A stretch of 42,286 nucleotides of DNA, from contig CAIZIT010000007.1 of assembly GCA_903933115.1 (NCBI GenBank), forward strand, positions 1 through 42,286. The letters are read 5' to 3'. Within the stretch, counting starts at the first letter, position 1. The number at the start of each line of letters is the position of its first letter. Of the stretch, positions 8,067-18,771 are shown piece by piece. The notes beneath the pieces were generated by a model. That model saw only the letters and a program-made list of their open reading frames with translations. It was not told the DNA's origin and did no database searches. This DNA comes from an uncultured Burkholderiales bacterium. GTDB lineage: Bacteria > Pseudomonadota > Gammaproteobacteria > Burkholderiales > Burkholderiaceae_C. The position numbers and the translations under genes are program-made.

Positions 8067-8668
8067 AAGCCAACACTCAATCCCGAGGGCAATAGACTCA
8101 AACTCCAAGGGTTGTTGCGCTGTGTTGCCAAGTAGCCCATGCCAGAACCCAGCGCTAGGCCAGCCAATACATCCGTTTGCCAATGGGCTTGTGATTTGAG
8201 CCTGGCAGCGCTCACATAGGCGGGAAGAGCCACCAAGCCCCAAATGCTCGGATTTTCGTCCTTGTAGTTCATGATAAAAGGCGTCACGATTGCCGTGATG
8301 TGGGTGACCTCACCACTTGGGAAGCTTTTGTCGTTGGGGTTGTTAAAGAATGCGTTGGGGTTGTTGCCATCGATTGGGCGTTGGCGCTTGAAGACGGATT
8401 TGGCCACTGCAGCAGTCACATCCGCACTCACCATGGAGTCAATGGCTTGCCAGTAGGTTTTACCCAATTTGCTGTCGCCGCCTTCATAGAGAGCGCCCAA
8501 AACCAACAGTCCTGCAGAACCCATTTCCACAGCGGTTTGTGTATCTCTGGACCAAATGCCACTGTTGTCAAAGGGGAGTCGGTGGTCAATTCCTAAAAAA
8601 CCTCCCGAGTCCGCAAAGGCCCCGTGGACGTTGAAGCAAAGGGTTAGCAAGAGGAGGAGTTTTTTCAT
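8048..8668 (-). CDS. Secreted PAP2-superfamily phosphatase
   Basis: I choose ATG 8668 (MKKLLLLLTLCFNVHGAFA), which gives a normal signal peptide and a protein of 206 residues; a longer reading from 8710 only prepends a polar tail. The PAP2 signature is present in order: KSVFKRQRP (K-x6-R-P), SFPSGE, and RLKSQAHWQTD (R-x5-H-x3-D), the last supplying the phosphohistidine nucleophile. The second motif has Glu where most members have the catalytic His (PSGH), with a His three residues later. Predicted substrates are lipid phosphates or pyrophosphates in the periplasm, possibly undecaprenyl pyrophosphate, but this is inference. It lies between the Bug gene and ispB with no clear functional tie. 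Confidence 0.87.
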   Translation of the reverse strand: MKKLLLLLTLCFNVHGAFADSGGFLGIDHRLPFDNSGIWSRDTQTAVEMGSAGLLVLGALYEGGDSKLGKTYWQAIDSMVSADVTAAVAKSVFKRQRPIDGNNPNAFFNNPNDKSFPSGEVTHITAIVTPFIMNYKDENPSIWGLVALPAYVSAARLKSQAHWQTDVLAGLALGSGMGYLATQRNNPWSLSLLPSGLSVGLKKNFN

Positions 8669-8771
8669 GATGGAGTGCTCTTGGTGGAGGATTGAGTTCA
8701 CTTTGGACAAGGCTTAAAAGCTAGGGGGCAAATCAGATGCAGTCTGTCAATGGAAGCTGAAGCGGCTCTGC

Positions 8772-9911
8772 TTAGGCGGAACGCACTAAAAGTTGAGAAG
8801 CCAGTTGTGTCAAGATATCTTTGTAGTGCGAAGCTTTCAATGGCTCAATGGCCTTGATCGCCAGCAAGGCTTGCTGGTGTGCCACCTCTCTTGTGGCTTG
8901 CATGGCGCCTGTTTTTTGAAGAATATTCAATATCGGTGCCAACTCCACTTCTTCGTTTTGTTCGATGGCATTTTGTATGAGCGTCTTCTCTTCAGGAGAG
9001 CCATTTTGCATGGCAAAGATCAAAGGCAAAGTGGTTTTACCCTCTCGCAAGTCATCGCCCAAATTTTTACCAAGAACGGCGCTTTCGCCTTCGTAATCAA
9101 GCACATCGTCAATGACTTGGAATGCTGTTCCCAAAGCCAAGCCAAATTCAGCGCAAGCGTTCTCCATGTCTTCAGACTCATGGGCCAAGATGGCTGGAAT
9201 TCTGGCACTGGCTTCAAACAATTTGGCTGTTTTTGATCTTATGACCTCTAGATAGCCTTGTTGTGTCAAGCTCGCATCATGCATGTTCATGAGTTGCTGC
9301 ACCTCACCCTCGGCAATCACATTGGTTGCGTTTGCCAGCACTTGCATGATGCGCATGTTGTTGCAGTCCACCATCATTTGAAAGGCTCGAGAGTACAAAA
9401 AGTCACCCACCAACACACTGGCAGGGTTACCAAAGGACACATTGGCTGTTGCGCGTCCTCTTCTCAATGTCGAGTCATCGACCACGTCGTCATGCAGCAA
9501 AGTCGCCGTATGAATGAATTCGACCACGGCGGCCATTTCATATTTTTGGCGCTCTTCGTAAGACAATGCGCCTGAGAATAGAAGCAAAAGGGCAGGTCTT
9601 ATTCTTTTGCCACCTGCGGAAATGATGTATTTTGCAACCTCTCCAACCAAAGGCACATCGGAGCTCAGGCGATGGGAGATGACGCGGTCAACCTCTTCCA
9701 TTTCTTTACCAATGAGCTCAGAATAACTAGGTGTGGGTGTGGCGTTGGAGGTCAAAGTGGGTTCGTCTTGAAGTGGAATGGTAATTATAGGTTCAGCCCG
9801 TGGTGCTTCAAGTTCTGCCAGGTTTTTGAGCGCCCACTGCTCAAACCAGTCCTTTGCATTGGGGCAAGAAGGAACTGCGTCTTGATCAAAATGAGACGAT
9901 TGGATCAACAT
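8772..9911 (-). CDS. ispB: Polyprenyl (octaprenyl) diphosphate synthase
   Basis: This trans-prenyltransferase makes the long isoprenoid tail of ubiquinone from FPP and IPP. The first Asp-rich motif is DDVVD at residues 141-145 (with LRRGR after it), the second DDVLD at 268-272; GGKRIRP and the chain-binding region are intact. At 379 residues it is about 55 longer than usual because of an N-terminal extension (residues 1-60, acidic, Pro- and Thr-containing) ahead of the normal start of homology near SYSELIGKEMEEVD. No better ATG lies closer; a TTG in PTLTSN is possible but lacks a clear ribosome-binding site. The position divergent from rplU-rpmA-obgE is the conserved proteobacterial arrangement. 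The specific chain length is not proven. Confidence 0.93.
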   Translation of the reverse strand: MLIQSSHFDQDAVPSCPNAKDWFEQWALKNLAELEAPRAEPIITIPLQDEPTLTSNATPTPSYSELIGKEMEEVDRVISHRLSSDVPLVGEVAKYIISAGGKRIRPALLLLFSGALSYEERQKYEMAAVVEFIHTATLLHDDVVDDSTLRRGRATANVSFGNPASVLVGDFLYSRAFQMMVDCNNMRIMQVLANATNVIAEGEVQQLMNMHDASLTQQGYLEVIRSKTAKLFEASARIPAILAHESEDMENACAEFGLALGTAFQVIDDVLDYEGESAVLGKNLGDDLREGKTTLPLIFAMQNGSPEEKTLIQNAIEQNEEVELAPILNILQKTGAMQATREVAHQQALLAIKAIEPLKASHYKDILTQLASQLLVRSA

Positions 9912-9989
9912 AACGAATACTTATGTATTCTTTTTTTGGGTTTCTTGTGACTTTAAGCCGAGTTGGCTGGCTCCCCGAAGTCATGAGAA

Positions 9990-10019
9990 TTGCTATTGTT
10001 TCAGGGGGACTGCTATAAT
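9990..10019 (+). promoter_or_regulatory. rplU-rpmA promoter with extended -10
   Basis: TTGCTA (9990-9995), an 18-base spacer, then TGC-TATAAT (10011-10019): a perfect -10 with the TGn extension. Transcription would start near 10026, giving a leader of about 57 nt before rplU. A strong promoter is expected for ribosomal protein genes. Confidence 0.75.
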
Positions 10020-10082
10020 CGAGGGCTCGGTGGAAATTCGTCTGCTGAGGTCAAAGATTACTTTGTATTCCAAGAGGTTCAT

Positions 10083-10394
10083 ATGTACGCGGTCATAAAA
10101 ACCGGTGGCAAACAGTATCGTGTTGCTGCTGGTGAAAAAATTAAAGTAGAACAGATTGCTGCGGACGTTGGCCAAGAGATTGTTATCGATCAAGTTTTAG
10201 CTGTCGGCGACGGCGCATCACTTAAGGTCGGAACACCCTTGGTGTCCGGTGCGACTGTCAAAGTCACAGTAGTGGCTCATGGCAAACACGACAAGGTTCG
10301 CATTTTCAAAATGCGTCGTCGTAAACACTATCAAAAGCGCCAAGGGCATCGTCAGCAGTTCACTGAACTGCACATTGCTTCCATCCACGCTTAA
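10083..10394 (+). CDS. rplU: 50S ribosomal protein L21
   Basis: A 103-residue protein beginning [14 protein letters not shown] and ending with the basic RNA-binding segment [19 protein letters not shown], both diagnostic of L21, which binds 23S rRNA. ATG 10083 is preceded by AAGAGG at good spacing; the upstream in-frame stretch (from 9990) contains the promoter and is not coding. It is followed 18 bases later by rpmA, the universal L21-L27 pair. Confidence 0.98.
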   Translation: MYAVIKTGGKQYRVAAGEKIKVEQIAADVGQEIVIDQVLAVGDGASLKVGTPLVSGATVKVTVVAHGKHDKVRIFKMRRRKHYQKRQGHRQQFTELHIASIHA

Positions 10395-10412
10395 GACCAA
10401 GGAGCAGTTGAA

Positions 10413-10670
10413 ATGGCACAGAAAAAAGGCGGCGGCTCTACGCGAAATGGACGTGACTCCAAGCCAAAGATGTTGGGTGTCAAAGCGTTCGGTGGTGAGC
10501 ACATCAGTGCAGGCGCTATCATTGTTCGTCAGCGTGGCACGAAGTTCCACCCCGGCGTGAATGTAGGCATCGGCAAAGATCACACTTTGTTTGCATTGGT
10601 TGACGGTCAAGTCAACTTTTCAACCAAAGGTGCTTTGAACAAACACATGGTCAACATCACACCCGCTTAA
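10413..10670 (+). CDS. rpmA: 50S ribosomal protein L27
   Basis: An 85-residue protein with the N-terminus [16 protein letters not shown], whose tail reaches the peptidyl-transferase centre, followed by the [23 protein letters not shown] core. AAGGAG lies 8 bases before the ATG. The N-terminus has no cleavable extension of the kind seen in Firmicutes. A strong terminator follows, so rplU-rpmA can be made separately from obgE. Confidence 0.98.
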   Translation: MAQKKGGGSTRNGRDSKPKMLGVKAFGGEHISAGAIIVRQRGTKFHPGVNVGIGKDHTLFALVDGQVNFSTKGALNKHMVNITPA

Positions 10671-10704
10671 TTGCCTCAGTGATTGACCCGGTTGGGTTCT
10701 AGAC

Positions 10705-10736
10705 TTAAGCCCCGACTTGTCGGGGCTTAATTGTTT
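10705..10736 (+). terminator. Rho-independent terminator after rpmA
   Basis: TTAAGCCCCGAC and GTCGGGGCTTAA form a perfect 12-bp inverted repeat around a TT centre (10705-10730), followed by TTGTTT. It starts 34 bases after the rpmA stop. Confidence 0.85.
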
Positions 10737-10807
10737 AAGCGTTCATGAAGTTGACTGGAAGTCTCCAATTGATGATGATGCGTTTAAATTGGACTATCAT
10801 TCATTGA

Positions 10808-11935
<1,128 letters not shown>

Positions 11936-11989
11936 GTTCGAATTTCTTTTTTTGCTTTTTAGCTGAAAACAAAATCCCCCTCTACCGTT

Positions 11990-13210
11990 ATGACCAGCCC
12001 AATGAGCGAACCATTGAACCAAGACTTGATAAAAATCGATTTGCTTGGGGATGAGGCGTCCCTTGTGAAGGCGCGCGCGACGCTCAGAGATGCTCGCAGA
12101 TTGGTGATCAAAGTGGGTTCGAGCTTGGTCACCAATGAGGGACGCGGCTTGGATGAGCAGGCCATTGGGGAGTGGTGTCGGCAAATGGCACTCTTGATCA
12201 AGGGCGATGAACACGCTTTGCCTCGAGAGTTGATCATGGTCTCTTCTGGAGCGATCGCCGAGGGCATGAAGCGCTTGGGTTGGTCCACCCGCCCCAAAGC
12301 CATCCATGAGCTTCAAGCCGCTGCGGCGGTGGGTCAAATGGGCTTGGCCCATATCTACGAGACCAAATTGAGAGAGAACGGTTTGGGCAGCGCACAAGTG
12401 TTGCTTACCCATGCGGATTTGGCCGATCGAGAACGGTATTTGAATGCCAAATCCACCTTGCTCACGCTTTTGAAGTTGGGTGTTTTACCGGTCATCAACG
12501 AGAACGATACCGTTGTCAACGATGAAATCAAATTTGGTGACAACGACACCTTGGCCGCTTTGGTTGCCAATTTGGTGGAGGCGGATGCTTTGGTGATTTT
12601 GACAGACCAAAAGGGTTTGTTCGAAAGTGACCCCCGATCCAATCCTCAGGCCCGCTTCATTGAAGTGGCCAAAGCGCTCGATCCGCAGTTGGAGTCCATG
12701 GCGGGCGGTGCGGGTTCAAGCATTGGCAAAGGTGGCATGATCACCAAAGTGTTGGCGGCTCAACGAGCTGCGGGCTCGGGCGCCTCAACCGTGATTGCCT
12801 GGGGCCGAGAGCCTGATGCCTTGCTGAGATTGGCCCGTGGGCAATCATTGGGCACGCTACTTTGGGCAAGTACTTTGAAGCAACAAGCCAAAAAACAATG
12901 GATGGCCGATCATTTGCAGTTGAAGGGTTCGCTCACCATCGACGATGGCGCATGTCAACGTTTACGCGATACGGGCAGCAGTTTATTGCCAATTGGTGTG
13001 ATGGGGGTAGAGGGCGAGTTCTCACGGGGAGAAGTCGTTTTGATCAAAGACATGCAGGGCCAAGAGGTGGCTCGTGGACTTTCGAATTACGCGGCTGCTG
13101 AGGCAAGACTCCTTTGCAAGAAGCCCTCCAGCGAGTTTGAACGTTTACTCGGCTACACAGGTGAGCCAGAAATGGTTCACAGAGACAATATGGTTTTGGC
13201 TCGGGTGTGA
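11990..13210 (+). CDS. proB: Glutamate 5-kinase
   Basis: Catalyses ATP-dependent phosphorylation of glutamate, the first step of proline synthesis. The amino-acid kinase domain begins near residue 37 ([18 protein letters not shown]), with [19 protein letters not shown] and [11 protein letters not shown] marking the glutamate site; a C-terminal PUA domain (about 300-395) contains GEFSRGEVV and ARGLSNY. At 406 residues it is some 30 longer than usual owing to an N-terminal segment; ATG 12002 is an alternative start and neither has a strong ribosome-binding site. It follows obgE by 54 bases, the usual Burkholderiales order. proA is not in the window. Confidence 0.96.
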   Translation: MTSPMSEPLNQDLIKIDLLGDEASLVKARATLRDARRLVIKVGSSLVTNEGRGLDEQAIGEWCRQMALLIKGDEHALPRELIMVSSGAIAEGMKRLGWSTRPKAIHELQAAAAVGQMGLAHIYETKLRENGLGSAQVLLTHADLADRERYLNAKSTLLTLLKLGVLPVINENDTVVNDEIKFGDNDTLAALVANLVEADALVILTDQKGLFESDPRSNPQARFIEVAKALDPQLESMAGGAGSSIGKGGMITKVLAAQRAAGSGASTVIAWGREPDALLRLARGQSLGTLLWASTLKQQAKKQWMADHLQLKGSLTIDDGACQRLRDTGSSLLPIGVMGVEGEFSRGEVVLIKDMQGQEVARGLSNYAAAEARLLCKKPSSEFERLLGYTGEPEMVHRDNMVLARV

Positions 13211-13229
13211 AGCGAGCACTCGGCTCGCT
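13211..13229. other. Inverted repeat just after proB
   Basis: AGCGAGC and GCTCGCT form a perfect 7-bp stem with a 5-base loop directly after the proB stop. No T-run follows, so it is not a canonical intrinsic terminator; it may protect the 3' end or assist termination. The rest of the gap to 13373 holds only short TTCGA-rich sequence. Confidence 0.45.
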
Positions 13230-13373
13230 ACAAATGGCTGGGTAGCAACGGACTTCGAACTTCGACTTCGAGCTTAGAGTTTGGGGTTTTGCCCTTCGAG
13301 CACGAAATGAGCTCTAATCACATCCAACGCTCACGGAGAGTCTCCAAAGTTGAGCAGACGCCTGATGTCTGTC

Positions 13374-14036
13374 CTAGAGCTCCAAGGAACTATCGGGAGG
13401 CAACTCCATGTTTTGAGATGTGGTGTAGGGCACTCGGAGCACTTGGGTCGATATGCTCAACTCCATATGCACAGACTCTTCAGTCTTATCGATGGTTTGA
13501 ATGCTGGTCATGTCCATGGAGCGCCGAGCCAGTTTGGGTCGGATGAGTCTGTTCTTGAATTCAACCCGCGGTAAATAGTTGGCCAACTCCGTTAAAGCCA
13601 TTTCGTAAACACCACGTTTGAACTCCACCACCACGTCCAATGGAACCCAGTAATCATTCCAACGCCAAGCATCAAACTCTGGGTGATCGGTCGCCCTCAG
13701 ATTCAACTGCCAGTCTTGAGCAACAAGTTGTAACAAAAACCAAATTTGTTTCTGTCCCTTGTAATGACCACGCGCATCTCGTCTAATATATCGATCTGGC
13801 ACCTCGTAGCGCAACCAATCTCGGGTTCTGGCCAGTATGCGAACGTGATCTGGGAGAAGGCCCACCTCCTCATGGAGTTCACGAAACATGGCCTGTTCAG
13901 GGTTTTCACCCCGGTCAATACCGCCTTGGGGGAACTGCCAGCTGTGAGAACGAAGGCGTTTACCCCAAAAAACCTGATTTTTTTGATTCACTAAGATGAT
14001 GCCCACATTTGGCCTAAAGCCATCTCTGTCAAGCAT
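13374..14036 (-). CDS. rppH: RNA pyrophosphohydrolase (Nudix)
   Basis: Removes pyrophosphate from mRNA 5' ends, triggering RNase E decay. The start [18 protein letters not shown] and [19 protein letters not shown] are characteristic, and the Nudix box runs from [16 protein letters not shown] through LHEEVGLL at about 38-61. I take ATG 14036, with GAGAG upstream; a TTG two codons earlier is less likely. The 220-residue protein has a C-terminal tail of roughly 50 residues beyond the Nudix fold (from about LARRSMDM), as in other betaproteobacterial members. It is divergent from proS with 135 bases between. Confidence 0.95.
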   Translation of the reverse strand: MLDRDGFRPNVGIILVNQKNQVFWGKRLRSHSWQFPQGGIDRGENPEQAMFRELHEEVGLLPDHVRILARTRDWLRYEVPDRYIRRDARGHYKGQKQIWFLLQLVAQDWQLNLRATDHPEFDAWRWNDYWVPLDVVVEFKRGVYEMALTELANYLPRVEFKNRLIRPKLARRSMDMTSIQTIDKTEESVHMELSISTQVLRVPYTTSQNMELPPDSSLEL

Positions 14037-14044
14037 AATCAACT

Positions 14045-14063
14045 CTCAATTTTTTAAATTGAG
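14045..14063. promoter_or_regulatory. AT-rich inverted repeat in the rppH-proS divergent gap
   Basis: CTCAATTT and AAATTGAG form a perfect 8-bp dyad around TTT, ending 9 bases before the rppH ATG (on its upstream side). It could be an operator or a 5'-leader hairpin of rppH. No binding protein can be assigned. Confidence 0.35.
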
Positions 14064-14171
14064 TTCATTATGCACAGTCCTTTTGATGTTTCAAGAGGGT
14101 GGGTGCCAATTTTTCATAAAACTCAGCAGATTTATTTTTAATTTTCAATTCAAGAACGGACCCACTCGCTT

Positions 14172-15956
14172 ATGAAAGCCTCACAATTTTTCATCTCCAC
14201 TCTCAAAGAGGCCCCTGTTGATGCTGAAATCGCCTCCCACAAGCTCATGATTCGAGCTGGGATGATCAAAAAGTTGGGCGCTGGGATCTACAACTACATG
14301 CCCATGGGCTTGAGGGTGATCAAGAAGGTGGAAGCCATCGTGAGGCAAGAGATGAACCGAGCCGGGGCAATTGAGTTGTCCATGCCGCTCGTGCAGCCAG
14401 CGGAGTTGTGGCAAGAGACCTCTCGTTTTGAGAAAATGGGGCCAGAGTTGCTGCGCATCAAGGACCGACATGATCGAGACTTTGTGATTCAACCCACCAG
14501 CGAAGAGGTGATCACTGACATTGCTCGCCAGGAGCTCAAAAGTTACAAACAACTGCCCAAGAATTTCTATCAAATTCAAACCAAATTCCGAGATGAGCGT
14601 CGCCCTCGCTTTGGACTCATGAGAGGGCGCGAGTTTGTCATGAAAGACGCTTATAGCTTTGATAAAAGTGTTGATGACGCCAAAGCCAGTTATCAAAACA
14701 TGGCCAAAGCCTACAGGCGCATTTTTGATCGCTTCGGTTTGCAGTACCGTGCGGTCTCCGCAGACAGCGGCGCCATTGGTGGTGATTTGAGTGAGGAGTT
14801 TCAAGTCATTGCCGCGACGGGTGAGGACGCCATTGTCTATTGTGCACAAAGTGACTATGCGGCCAATATGGAAAAAGCTCAAAGTTTGGCCCCTCAAGGT
14901 CCTCGCTTGCCCGCTTCTAAGCCCATAGAGAGGGTCCATACCCCTCAAAAGCAGTCTTGTGAGGAAGTCGCTGCCTTTTTGAACCTTGAAGTCAAGCAAA
15001 GTGTTAAAACTTTGGTTTGGATCTTGGAGCCCGAGGCTCCTGCTCCAGAAGCCTCTGCAAAAGGCAATGCCCCAGTGCCATCTGCACAAATGCTCTTGAT
15101 TCTTTTAAGAGGAGATCACGAACTCAATGAGATCAAGTTGGCCAAGGTGCCCGGCATGGAGGGAGCACTCAGAATGGCATCGTCTCAAGAAATTGAAGAG
15201 GCTTTTTCATGTGCGCCGGGCTATTTGGGCCCTGTCAACGTGGATTTTGATAAAAAAGGGATTCGTCTCTTGGTCGATCGCGAGGTGGCGGTCATGTCCG
15301 ATTGGATCTGTGGCGCCAATGAGGTGGACCATCACCTGACAGGTGTGAATTGGCAGCGAGACTTGCCCGCCCCCGATGAGGCTCAAATTTTTGATCTGCG
15401 GTGTGTCCTCGCAGGTGACCCCTCCCCCGATGGCAAAGGAGAGTTGAGCATCGAACGCGGTATCGAGGTGGGGCATATTTTTTATTTGGGGACCAAATAC
15501 TCCAAAGCCATGAATGCCACCTTTTTAGATGAAAACGGCAAGCCTCAAGCGATGGAGATGGGTTGCTATGGGATTGGCATTACCCGATTGCCTGCTGCAG
15601 CCATTGAGCAAAACCACGATGAGCGAGGGATCATTTGGCCTGATGCCATCGCGCCCTTTGTTCTCGTCATTTGCCCCATCGGAGCAGATCGAAGCCCAGC
15701 GGTCAAGGACCACGCGCAAAAGCTTTATGAAGAGGCTTTGGCACTTGGATGGGATGTGATTTTGGATGACCGTGGTGAGAGGCCTGGGGTGATGTTTGCT
15801 GACTGGGAGCTCATTGGTGTGCCCCATCGATTGGTGATTGGAGACCGGGGGCTCAAGGAGGGGATGCTGGAGTACCAACATCGCCGTGACACGAGCGCCA
15901 CCCAAGTCCCGGTGGGAGAGGTGTTCACGCATTTGGCCAAAGTGTTGGCCCCTTGA
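14172..15956 (+). CDS. proS: Prolyl-tRNA synthetase (bacterial type, with editing domain)
   Basis: Class II synthetase charging tRNA-Pro, 594 residues. Motif 1 lies around [18 protein letters not shown] (about 30-50), motif 2 is [17 protein letters not shown] (about 138-155), and the INS editing domain occupies about 220-400, with TLVWILE and [12 protein letters not shown]. Motif 3 is [18 protein letters not shown] near 462, and an anticodon-binding domain fills the C-terminus. The insertion [17 protein letters not shown] near 283-300 is a short low-complexity linker inside the editing domain. Followed by a clear terminator, so likely monocistronic. Confidence 0.97.
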   Translation: MKASQFFISTLKEAPVDAEIASHKLMIRAGMIKKLGAGIYNYMPMGLRVIKKVEAIVRQEMNRAGAIELSMPLVQPAELWQETSRFEKMGPELLRIKDRHDRDFVIQPTSEEVITDIARQELKSYKQLPKNFYQIQTKFRDERRPRFGLMRGREFVMKDAYSFDKSVDDAKASYQNMAKAYRRIFDRFGLQYRAVSADSGAIGGDLSEEFQVIAATGEDAIVYCAQSDYAANMEKAQSLAPQGPRLPASKPIERVHTPQKQSCEEVAAFLNLEVKQSVKTLVWILEPEAPAPEASAKGNAPVPSAQMLLILLRGDHELNEIKLAKVPGMEGALRMASSQEIEEAFSCAPGYLGPVNVDFDKKGIRLLVDREVAVMSDWICGANEVDHHLTGVNWQRDLPAPDEAQIFDLRCVLAGDPSPDGKGELSIERGIEVGHIFYLGTKYSKAMNATFLDENGKPQAMEMGCYGIGITRLPAAAIEQNHDERGIIWPDAIAPFVLVICPIGADRSPAVKDHAQKLYEEALALGWDVILDDRGERPGVMFADWELIGVPHRLVIGDRGLKEGMLEYQHRRDTSATQVPVGEVFTHLAKVLAP

Positions 15957-15972
15957 AACATGGGTGCCCCTA

Positions 15973-16008
15973 GATCAGCTGCTTTTTTGCAGCTGATCAC
16001 TGACTTTT
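15973..16008 (+). terminator. Rho-independent terminator after proS
   Basis: GATCAGCTGC and GCAGCTGATC form a perfect 10-bp stem around a T6 loop (15973-15998), followed by ACTGACTTTT. It starts 17 bases after the proS stop. The poly-T in the loop and near-symmetry may allow activity in both directions. Confidence 0.75.
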
Positions 16009-16129
16009 GCCTATTAGGGGAGTGGCCGGAGATGGAAATCAAGGGCCCCTTCACTCAAAGTGTGAGGCCCGCGAAGCTCTAAAAAGCACCTACTAAAGCT
16101 ACGCCAAGTAGATGGCCTAGAGATCAGGC

Positions 16130-16447
16130 TCAGCCTTCGATCAATTGCTTCAACTCACCCGTTTCGAACATTTCGGTCATGATGTCCGATCCCCCGATGA
16201 ACTCACCTTTGATGTAGAGCTGGGGGATGGTGGGCCAATTGCTGTAAGTTTTGATGCCTTGACGAATCTCAGGCTCATCCAAGACGTTGATGGTTTTGAG
16301 GGACTTCATGTCCACGCCGCTGGCTTTCAAAAGCTGAATGGCTCGGCCTGAAAACCCGCACATGGGGAAACTCGCATTGCCTTTCATGAAGAGCAGCACA
16401 GCATTGTTTTTTACCAAATCATCAATTTGTTGTTGTACAGGATCCAT
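16130..16447 (-). CDS. grxD: Monothiol glutaredoxin (CGFS type)
   Basis: A 105-residue monothiol glutaredoxin; Cys30 lies in the motif CGFSG (MCGFSGRAIQLL), with KGNASFPMC before it and the glutathione-binding NWPTIPQLYIKGEFIGGSD after it. These proteins bind and transfer [2Fe-2S] clusters as glutathione-coordinated dimers. I use ATG 16447 (MDPVQQQIDDL), preceded by GGAG; the in-frame extension to 16546 adds 33 unrelated residues. It is the last gene of the hemA-prfA-prmC-grxD block, 106 bases after prmC. Confidence 0.95.
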   Translation of the reverse strand: MDPVQQQIDDLVKNNAVLLFMKGNASFPMCGFSGRAIQLLKASGVDMKSLKTINVLDEPEIRQGIKTYSNWPTIPQLYIKGEFIGGSDIMTEMFETGELKQLIEG

Positions 16448-16553
16448 GGCAGTTGTTACTCCAGTCAAAAGGTGGGGGGGGTGGCTCACGGGTGTACTGA
16501 GAGCCTCAAGCATGGGTCTCATCAACAAAAGTCGCCATGCGTTCAATGCACCA

Positions 16554-17462
16554 TTATTTCATCTTTAGCCACTGAGCGCCAGTGCAGCGCTCGATGCCCG
16601 CAAGGTCACAGCGGGATTGAGGGTGGGCGTAACCCAGTTCCAAGAGCATTTTTTGCACCCCCTGGCTCTGGTCATGGCCGTGCTCTAAGATCAGCCAAGC
16701 TCCTGGCTTCAAGTGCGCTTTGGCATGGGTGCAAATTTCCCTCAAGTCCTGCATCCCAAGTTCTTGGGCAACCAACGCTCTCAAGGGCTCATGCATCAAA
16801 CTCGCCAAATGAGGGTCATCAGGGGCGATATAGGGCGGGTTGGAGACGATCAGATCAAAGAGATCGGGTAAGTTGGCTTTTGGGGCTGAGTTGGTCACAC
16901 TTGGAGCGCTCCAAGCCTCAAACCAATGGCTTTTGAAACAATGAAGCTCCAGTCCCAGTTGGGTGGCATTCATGTTGGCCACATCCAAGGCGTCTTGACT
17001 GCTGTCGATCGCCCACACCGAGCAATGGCTTGTATTGGCCTTGATGGCCAAGGCAATGGCACCGCTGCCTGTTCCCAGATCCAGCACCTCCAAGGGCTTG
17101 GCACCAACGGCCAGAGGATGTTGTTTCAAAAGGCTGAGTGCCCAATCGACCAAAGTTTCTGTGTCGGCTCTAGGGTCAAGCACTCTGGCATCGATCCTCA
17201 GATTCAAGCCGTAAAACTCTTTATGACCGGTGATGTAAGACAATGGGACATGATCCACTCTTTGTTGGGCATAGACTTGAAAGCGCTCAAGAGCTTCTGG
17301 GCTCAAGACGTCATCGCCATGGGTCAAAAGCCACGCTCTTTCATGACTTTCGCGCCCCAAAGCGTGAAGCATGAGCAGTTGAGCTTCAAGGGGTGTGAGA
17401 GAGGACGATTTGAAGCCAAGGAGGGCTTCATGGAGGGTGGTCGGCGTGGTCATGGAGGTCAT
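16554..17462 (-). CDS. prmC: Release-factor glutamine N5-methyltransferase
   Basis: Methylates the Gln of the GGQ motif in RF1 and RF2 using S-adenosylmethionine. The protein has 302 residues: an N-terminal helical substrate-binding domain (1-115), SAM motif DLGTGSGAIALAI (128-140) and the catalytic NPPY at 208-211. RADTETLVDWAL marks the conserved link between domains. It lies 60 bases after prfA, whose product it modifies. A second in-frame ATG (17453) is possible; neither start has a clear ribosome-binding site, so coupling to upstream translation or an unusual start is possible. Confidence 0.95.
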   Translation of the reverse strand: MTSMTTPTTLHEALLGFKSSSLTPLEAQLLMLHALGRESHERAWLLTHGDDVLSPEALERFQVYAQQRVDHVPLSYITGHKEFYGLNLRIDARVLDPRADTETLVDWALSLLKQHPLAVGAKPLEVLDLGTGSGAIALAIKANTSHCSVWAIDSSQDALDVANMNATQLGLELHCFKSHWFEAWSAPSVTNSAPKANLPDLFDLIVSNPPYIAPDDPHLASLMHEPLRALVAQELGMQDLREICTHAKAHLKPGAWLILEHGHDQSQGVQKMLLELGYAHPQSRCDLAGIERCTGAQWLKMK

Positions 17463-17522
17463 GGCGCTGGGGGTCTGGCTGAACCCGGCTGACTGAATGC
17501 CGCGGGGTGAGTAACGTGCAAG

Positions 17523-18653
17523 TTATGCACTCAAACCCCCCACTTCCAAGGCTTCCAGTTGTTCGCTCTCACGCGCTTGTTGTAGGCTCTCGAGCACCTC
17601 TTGCAAATCACCCTCCATGATTTGGGAGAGTTTATAAAGCGTCAAATTGATTCGGTGATCGGTGAGTCTGCCTTGGGGGAAGTTGTAGGTCCGAATGCGA
17701 TCCGAGCGGTCCCCACTGCCGATCAGTCCTTTACGCGTCGCGGCCTCTTTCAATGATCTCTCGAGACGGTCTTTTTCTTGGATTCGTGCGAGCAGCACCT
17801 GTAGGGCTTTTGCCTTATTCCTGTGTTGTGAGCGATCATCTTGGCATTCCGCAACAATGCCTGTGGGCAAGTGCGTGACTCGAACTGCAGAGTCGGTCTT
17901 GTTGATGTGTTGCCCGCCAGCACCTGAGGCACGGTAGGTGTCAATGCGCAAATCTGCAGGATTGATCTCGATGCTGGCTTGGGGATCGGGCTCGGGCATG
18001 ACCGCCACGGTACAAGCGCTGGTGTGGATGCGACCTTGGGATTCGGTGCTGGGCACTCGTTGGACTCGGTGGCCCCCAGATTCAAATCGCAATGCGCCAT
18101 AGACATGATCTCCTTCAACGCGCAAGACCACTTCCTTGTACCCCCCAAGCTCACTGGGCGAGTCGCTCATGATCTCGCATCGCCAGCCCACTTTTTCACA
18201 GTAGCGTGTGTACATCCTGAACAAGTCACCTGCAAACAAGGCCGACTCGTCTCCGCCTGTGCCTGCTCTGATTTCAAGGTAAGCATTGCGAGCGTCCTCG
18301 GGATCCTTTGGAAGCAGCAGGCGCTGCAATTCCACTTCAAGTTGTGCGCTTTCCTGCTGAAGATCAACCAACTCCTCTTGGGTCATTTCAAGCATCTCTT
18401 GGGTTTCAGTGTCAGCGCTTTCTTTGAGGCTTTTTTGAAACTCTTCGATCATTTTTTCTGAGGCAATGGTCTCGAGTTGACAGGCCTGAAAACGCTGCCA
18501 ACGAGAAGCGATGACGCTCACCTCTGCGTGCTCTCTGGAAAGGGCCATGAACTGGGTCATGTCTTTCATGATGTCTTCTCTCGAGAGCAGGTAATCCAAT
18601 TCGGCAAGTCGTTGTGTGAAGCGCTCGAGTTGAGCGTGCATAAAGGGTTTCAT
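17523..18653 (-). CDS. prfA: Peptide chain release factor 1
   Basis: RF1 releases peptides at UAA and UAG. Using ATG 18653 ([12 protein letters not shown]) gives 376 residues, with a short C-terminal tail beyond the usual length. The catalytic GGQ is at 246-248 ([16 protein letters not shown]), and [12 protein letters not shown] follows. The stop-codon-reading tripeptide at 201-203 reads Pro-Ser-Thr in [14 protein letters not shown], where E. coli RF1 has Pro-Ala-Thr; Pro and Thr are kept. It lies downstream of hemA on the same strand, separated by 231 bases that include a tandem repeat, and upstream of prmC. Confidence 0.97.
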   Translation of the reverse strand: MKPFMHAQLERFTQRLAELDYLLSREDIMKDMTQFMALSREHAEVSVIASRWQRFQACQLETIASEKMIEEFQKSLKESADTETQEMLEMTQEELVDLQQESAQLEVELQRLLLPKDPEDARNAYLEIRAGTGGDESALFAGDLFRMYTRYCEKVGWRCEIMSDSPSELGGYKEVVLRVEGDHVYGALRFESGGHRVQRVPSTESQGRIHTSACTVAVMPEPDPQASIEINPADLRIDTYRASGAGGQHINKTDSAVRVTHLPTGIVAECQDDRSQHRNKAKALQVLLARIQEKDRLERSLKEAATRKGLIGSGDRSDRIRTYNFPQGRLTDHRINLTLYKLSQIMEGDLQEVLESLQQARESEQLEALEVGGLSA

Positions 18654-18771
18654 GAAAAAAGGGTCAAGCAATAAAAGGTTTTAAAGATCTCATCAAGACA
18701 ATCTCGGGCAATGAGGTGATCTCTCGGTGGGCGGGTGCTGATCAATCCTGTCGCTTTGGAGCGGGTGCCTA

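Noticed and set aside
13289-13574. Two short plus-strand open frames after proB
   Set aside because: They overlap the rppH 3' end antisense and show no family features.
14181-15089. A 302-residue minus-strand open frame
   Set aside because: Fully antisense to proS, whose family match is unambiguous.
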